Shown piece by piece: positions 1-6,900 of a DNA stretch of 7,785 nucleotides (position 1 is its first letter; the number at the start of each line of letters is the position of its first letter). The position numbers and the translations under genes are program-made. The notes below the pieces were generated by a model that had not been told where the DNA came from, ran no database searches, and saw nothing but the letters and a program-made list of their open reading frames with translations. The stretch covers positions 1 through 7,785 of the forward strand of contig JAKSUF010000063.1 of the NCBI GenBank assembly GCA_024409145.1, in the 5' to 3' direction. This DNA is from an archaeon. GTDB taxonomy: Archaea; Methanobacteriota; Methanobacteria; Methanobacteriales; Methanobacteriaceae.

Positions 1-2
1 AA

Positions 3-980
3 TTATTAACTAATCCTTTTGAAAGTATTTTTGATTCTCCACTTTATAATTGGAAAATTGTTAAATATAATGATTCAGTTATTCTTGTTGGTGTTGTTCA
101 ACATGTTTTACTTGATGGAACTTCTCTTTTTTCACTTCTTCCACAAGAAATTGAAAAAGCAATGAATACTTTTAAAAATAATGAAGATTATGTTGTTTCT
201 AATGATTTGTCCTATGAAGTTTATGTAAACAGGGAAAAAGAATTTTTAGAAAGTGAGGATTTTAAATTAGAAAAAGAATATTGGTTAAATCAGTTAGATG
301 ATTATAAAAAAGATTGGTATGATTTTGAAAATTTAGAAATGAATAGTTATAATTTAGTTTTAGATAGTGATTTAACAAACAAATTAAAAAACTTGAATAA
401 TATTAATGGTAATAACATTTCTCCATTTGTCTTAGCATTATCTACTGTATACTTATACTTCTCTAAATCTTCAGATTCTAATGATATGGTTTGGAATACT
501 TCTGTAAATGGTCGTTATTATGGTGATGATTTACTTAATAAGATGGGAATGTTCGTAAATGTTTTACCTCTTAGATTTAATCTTGAAGAAGATTTAAGTT
601 TTAAAGATTTGCTTTTAGCTGTAAAAACTGTTTTAAAATCTGGTTTAAGTCATGGTAAAATTCAATTTAATAATTACTCTTCTGATTTGAGAGTTAAAGG
701 ATTAGAACCTGGTCTTATTTCTATGTATTCTATTGTATCTAATTCTTCTGATTTTGGAGTTGAAGGTTTATCTTATTCTGATGAAACTGAATTTCCATTA
801 CATATTCGTGTGAATAAGAATTTATCTGATAAAAATGGACTTCAAACATTAGATATTGAATATAATAAAAATTGTTTCTCTTACAAACAAATAAATGAGA
901 TTGCTAATGGAATTAAATCATTACTTAATCAAATATCTGATGATTCTGATAAATTATGTTCTAATTATGAAATAAATACT
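3..980 (+). other. Condensation domain C1 (N-terminus outside window)
   Basis: This domain should form the bond between an upstream acyl or peptidyl donor and the monomer held on T1. The active-site motif is QHVLLDG at 99-119. It matches HHxxxDG with Gln for the first His, while the second, catalytic His and the Asp-Gly are kept. The C-lobe is canonical: an EYWLNQL segment after the motif, then VNGRYYGDD, then GMFVNVLPLR (residues 129-138), matching the conserved motifs near the donor/acceptor tunnel. The first roughly 100 residues lie left of the window. A C domain at the front of a first module is often an N-acylating starter. It could equally accept a chain from more upstream modules, which cannot be decided here. 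Confidence 0.9.
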
Positions 981-3900
981 AATGAATTTTATAAGGCTGA
1001 AAAATACTTTAATAATTTAATTAATTCATTTGATTCACCTACTATTATCTCTCCAGATGTTACTGATAAATCTAATCCATCTGATTTTAAATTATTAAAT
1101 AATGTTTTCTCTAAACATATTTCTAAAGACTTAATTTTATCTACAATTTTGTTTAACCTAACTAAATTTTCATTTTCAAAAAATATTTTGATTTCTGCTT
1201 TATTTAATCGGAATATTAATGGAAATGAATACTTAAATGAATTTAATGAACTTCCTATAGGATATAATTTTGACACAGATTATTCTATCAAAAATTATTT
1301 AGATGATATTAAAGAAGAATTGGAGAAAATCAAATCTTTTGCCTTTTATCCTTTAGTTAATAATAGAACTATTGATTTTGAAAGTGAAATTTTATTTAAC
1401 TATGATAATGCTAAAGTAGATTTATCAAATTATAAATTAATTTTTTCTATTGTTGAATCTGATGATAGGACTACATTAAATATTGAATATGATAGTTCTT
1501 ATTTCTCTTCTAATATTATTAGTGCATTTTTAGATGGAATTAATGTTTTAGTAACTAAATTTATAGAGTCTCCTGAAGAATCATTAAAAGATATTTCAAT
1601 TTGTGAAAAAATTGATAATGATGAAGGATTTGAGATTGAACTTGCTAATGAAGGTGTAATAAAAGACATCTTTGAAAGATGGGTTAAAGACGAACCTGAT
1701 AAAACTATTCTTTATGCTGATGATGGGGAATTTACTTATAAAGAGTTAAATGAAAAATCAAATCGTATTGCTAATTCTCTTATTAAAAAAGGAGTTCAAA
1801 TTGAAGATAAAATCATGTTTATGATGAAACGTGATAGTAATCTTATTGCAAGTGTTTTAGGAATTATTAAAGCAGGATGTGCATTTATTCCAATAGATCC
1901 TAAATATCCTCAAGAAAGAATTAATCAAGTTTTAGAAGATAGTGACTCTAAATTTGTTATTGTAAGTGATGGTATAGAATATTCTGGTGAAAATGCAATT
2001 AATGTTAATGAACTACTTAGTGAAGAAGATACTTCTAATCCTAATGTTAAATTAAGTCCTGAGAATTTAGCTTTCTTAATTTACACTTCTGGTTCTACAG
2101 GAAAACCTAAGGGGGTAATGCTTACTCATATGGGAATTTCTAATTATATTGCAAATCATCCTCAAAACATGCCTATTTATTCACTTGTAAATAATTGTAG
2201 TAAAATGATTTCAATTTCTACAGTATCATTTATTGTATTTTTACGTGAGATTTTTGGTACTATTATGAATGGAATGCCTGTTGTATTTGCAAATGATGAA
2301 GAATCTATAAATCCTCTTGAACTTGTTAAATTATTTGATAAAACTGGTGCTGATGCTTTTGGATCTACTCCTACAAGATTGCTTGAATACTTAAAACTTG
2401 AAGAAATTCAAGATAAAGTAGCTAAATGTAAATTCTTGATTGTTGGTGGTGAAGGATTCCCTCCAAGACTATATGATGTAATTCGTGAGTATTCTGACTG
2501 TGAAATTTATAATTCTTATGGTCCAACAGAAGTAACAATTGCATCTCATGGTAAATTAATTGATTCACCTATTGTTACTGCTGGTTTCCCAATGCTTAAT
2601 GTAGTTGATAAAGTTATGGATATTGATGGAAATGAATTACCTCCTTATGTTACTGGTGAATTATATGTTGGTGGTGCAGGAATTGCAAGAGGTTATTGTA
2701 ATAATGAAGAACTTACTAATAAAGTTTTTATGAATTTGAATGGAATTAATTATTACAATACTGGTGACTTAGCTAAAAAAGATGAATTTGATGAAGTTTA
2801 TGTTTTAGGACGTAATGATAGTCAGATTAAACTTAGAGGTTTAAGAATTGAATTATCTGAAATTGAGGATACAATAGCTAATTATCCTGGAATTAATTCT
2901 ATTAAAGTTATGGTAAAAGAAGTAAATGGTATTGAACATTTATGTGCTTATTATACTGTTTTAGAAAATGTTGATTCTGGAGAGTTAAAAACTTATTTAA
3001 CTAAACAAATTCCTGATTATATGGTTCCTTCTTATTATATGAAACTTGATAAATTCCCTACAACTCCTAATGGTAAAACAGACTTTAAAAATTTACCAGA
3101 TATTGAAATTAAAGAAGAGAAATTTGTAAATCCAGAAACTAAAACTGAAAAAGTATTATTTGATATTGTAAAAAATATTTTAAATATTGATAAATTTGGT
3201 ATTAACACTGACTTATTTGCAGTAGGTCTCACATCTTTATCTGTTATTAAACTGATTTCAGCTATTTCTGATGATTTTGATGTTCTTTTATCTATTAATA
3301 AAATATTAAAAATTAAAACAATTAAAAATATTGCTTTAGAAATTGATTCTAATTCAATAAATTTAAATATGGAAGATACTTCAGTTTCAGATGGTAAGTT
3401 ATATTCTTTAACATCTAATCAATTAGGAGTTTACTTTGATTGTGTAAAAGATCCTGAAAAACTTTCTTATAACTTACCAAAATTTATTAATTTTGGCGAT
3501 ATTGATGCAGAAAGACTTAGATTATCTATTATAAAAGCTATTGAATATCATCCTTATTTAAAAACTCGTATTGTTATGGATAATGGTTCTGTTTATCAAG
3601 AACAAAGAGATAATTTAGTTATAGATGATTTAATTGAGGTTGTTGAAATAGATTCTACTATCTCTGAATGTATTGATGATGATTATATTAAAGAATTTAT
3701 CAAGCCATTTAATTTAAGTGAAGGTCCTTTATTTAGATTTAAAATTATTAAAAACTCTAAAGAAGTTGTTCTTCTTTCAGATTTCCATCATATAATTGTT
3801 GATGGAACTTCATTGAATTTATTATTCCATCAGTTAGCTTTAATATATGATAGTTCTAACTTAGAATTAGATGATACTGCTTTAGAAGAATTAGGAATTT

Positions 3901-6900
3901 CTGAAATCAAAAAATTAGAGCCAATTAATGGATTTGAATATTCTTTAAAAGAAGTTAAAACTGAAGAATCTAATCTTTATAAGGAAGCAGAATTATTCTA
4001 TTATAATAAAATTAAAGAATATGATGAAGCTACATTAGTTTCTCCAGATCTAAATGGTCTTGAAGAAGATGGTGTTGCTGCTGAAGTCTTAAAATTTATT
4101 AGTAAAGATAAAATTGATTCATTTTGTAGTAGTTTGGCTATTAGTCCTAATAATTTATTCTTAGCTATTTCAAGTTTTGTTTTATCTAAATTTGTTTATA
4201 ATAGGGATTTATTATTTGCAACTATTACAAATGGTAGGTTCACTCCAGATGAACAAAATACTCTTGCTATGATGGTTAAAACTTTACCAATAGCTTTAAA
4301 ATTAAATAGTGATTTGAGCTTTAAAGACTACTTTGAATATATTAATAAAGAATGGTTAGATACATTATCTTACTCTTGTTATCCATTAACTAAAATTGTT
4401 GATAAGTATGGAATGGTTCCTGAGTTTTTATATGCTTTCCATGGTAAAATTATTGAAGATATTCATATGGATGGTAGAATAATTGAACGTGAAAGCTTGG
4501 ATTATGATGGTCTTAAATTTAAATTAACTTTAAATGTTATTGAGATAGATGGGGAATATAAATTAGCTTGTCAGTATAATAATGCATTATATTCTAAAGA
4601 ATTAATTAATACCTTTTTAAATTCTATTTCAATTGTTCTAGACAAATTAATGAATTTAACAAAAGACTTATCTTCAAATGATGATTTAACATCAAAAATA
4701 GAGAATACTTTCCTAAAAGATGTTTCTATTGTTTCAGATGAAATGATTAAAGAATTTAATCTTAAAGAAATTCCTGAATATAGATTAAATAAATTGTTTG
4801 AAAATGTTGTCTGTGAACATGGTGATGATATTGCATTAATTTGTGAAGATGGTGAATTCACTTATGATGAATTAAATATCAAAGCAAATCGTATAGCTAA
4901 TGCTTTAATTAAAAAAGGTGTTGGTGTTGAAGATAAAGTTATGTTTGTTTTAAAACGTAATAGTAATGTTTTTGCTTCTATGTTTGGTATTTCAAAGGCT
5001 GGTGCAGCATTTATTCCAATTGATCCAGATTATCCTAAAGATAGGATTGAACATGTTTTAACTGATAGTTCATCTAAATTTATTATTGTTGATGAGATTA
5101 TAGATATAAATGATGTTGATTTAAGTGAATATAGTGAAAATTTATTAAATATTGATGATTTGCTTAAAGAAGAAGATATTTCTAATCCAAATCCTGATTT
5201 AACTCCTAATAATTTAGCTTATCTTATTTATACTTCTGGTTCAACAGGACTTCCAAAAGGAGTAATGATTGAGCATAGAAATATTACAAACTTTGTATAT
5301 CCTGACCCTTCAAGTATTTATTGTTATGAAATAGCTACTAATAGTAAAAAAGAAGGATATAAATGTTTATCTATAGCTACTGTTGCATTTGATATGCTTA
5401 TGCAAGAAACTTTCATACCTCTTTTAAATGGTGGTACTGTTGTATTTGCTAATGATAAACAATATAAGGATCCATTAGCATTATATGATTTAATTAAATC
5501 TACAGGTGCTAATGTTTATAATGGAACTCCTTCTAGATTGCTCCAATATTTTGAAATGGATGGATTAAAAGATGAATTTGCTAAATTCAAGATTTTCTGT
5601 GTGGGTGGGGAAGGAATTCCACATCAATTATATGATAAGGTAAAAGAAGAATGTTCTGATGCTAAATTCTATAATATTTATGGACCTACTGAAACTACTG
5701 TTGTATGTAATACTCGTTTAATTGAAGATGGTGTTTTAGCTATTGGAAAACCTTTATTTAATGTTCATGAAGAAGTTATGGACTTTGATTCTAATCCTCT
5801 CCCTCCACATGTAGTTGGAGAATTATATATTGCAGGTGGGGGTGTTTCAAGAGCTTATCTTAATCGTCCTGAGAAAAATGCAGAAGTTTATAGTGAAATT
5901 AATGGAATTAAATTCTATCATGCTGGAGACTTTGCTAAATGGGATGATAATGGCGAAATATTTATTCTTGGGAGATTAGATAATCAGATTAAACTTAGAG
6001 GTTTAAGAATTGAAATTGGCGAAATTGAATCAGCTATTTCTGAATATCCTGGAATTAAATCACTTGCTGTTGTTGTTAAAAAGATTAAAGATAATGATCA
6101 TTTATGTGCTTATTTCACAATTGATGAAGAACATAAAAAAGATAATTTAGGTGAAAATGAGTTTTCTATTGATATTGATGATTTAAAAGAAACAATTGGT
6201 GAAAGATTAACTCATTATATGGTTCCTACAGTTTATATGGAATTAGATAAAATGCCTGAGACATTAAATGGTAAAACTGATCTTAAAAACTTACCTGAAC
6301 CTGTTTTAATTTCAGAATATGTTCCTCCTGAAAATGATATTGAAGCATTCTTTGCAAATACTTTTGCTGAGATTTTAAGTCTTGAACAAGTAGGAGTTAC
6401 AGATAACTTCTTTGAAATGGGTGGAACTTCATTACTTGTAACTAAAATCACTATGGCTGCTTTAAATAAAGATTATAATCTTAATTATGGTGATGTTTTT
6501 GATAATCCAACTCCACGTAAACTTGCAGAATTTATCATATCTGATGAAAATTCTGGAGTGGAGCTTAGTGAAGAATCTAATTATGATTATTCTGAAATTA
6601 ATAAATTATTAGAGAAAAATACTTTAGAAAATCTTATTGCTGGTGAGAAAGAAGATAGTTTAGGAGATGTTCTTTTAACTGGAGCTACTGGATTTTTAGG
6701 AATTCATGTTTTACATGAGTTATTAGAAGTAGAAACAGGTAATATTTATTGTTTAGTTAGATCAAGAAAAGGATTATCTTCAGAGGATAGATTAAAATCT
6801 TTACTCTTCTATTATTTCTCAAATGATTATTGTGATTTATTCAATGAAAGATTACATATTATAGAAGGAGATATAACTGATTATAAAGACTTTGAAAAGC

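Noticed and set aside
989..1276. Minus-strand reading frame of 95 codons
   Set aside because: It lies wholly inside the conserved NRPS frame, has no recognisable domain, and is expected by chance opposite AT-rich coding DNA.
274..1616. Second active C domain or an epimerisation domain before A1
   Set aside because: No HHxxxDG-type motif occurs between the C1 motif at 99-119 and A1, so only a C-lobe is present. An epimerase would also sit after, not before, a carrier.
3035..3232. Minus-strand reading frame of 65 codons
   Set aside because: It is antisense to the end of A1 and the T1 carrier, with no ribosome binding site or family signature.
4571..4861. Minus-strand reading frame of 96 codons
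   Set aside because: It is antisense to the C2-A2 junction; its sequence is explained by the opposite strand's codons.
6233..6451. Minus-strand reading frame of 72 codons
   Set aside because: It covers the A10 motif and T2 carrier in antisense. It resembles the frame at 3035-3232 only because A1-T1 and A2-T2 are homologous.
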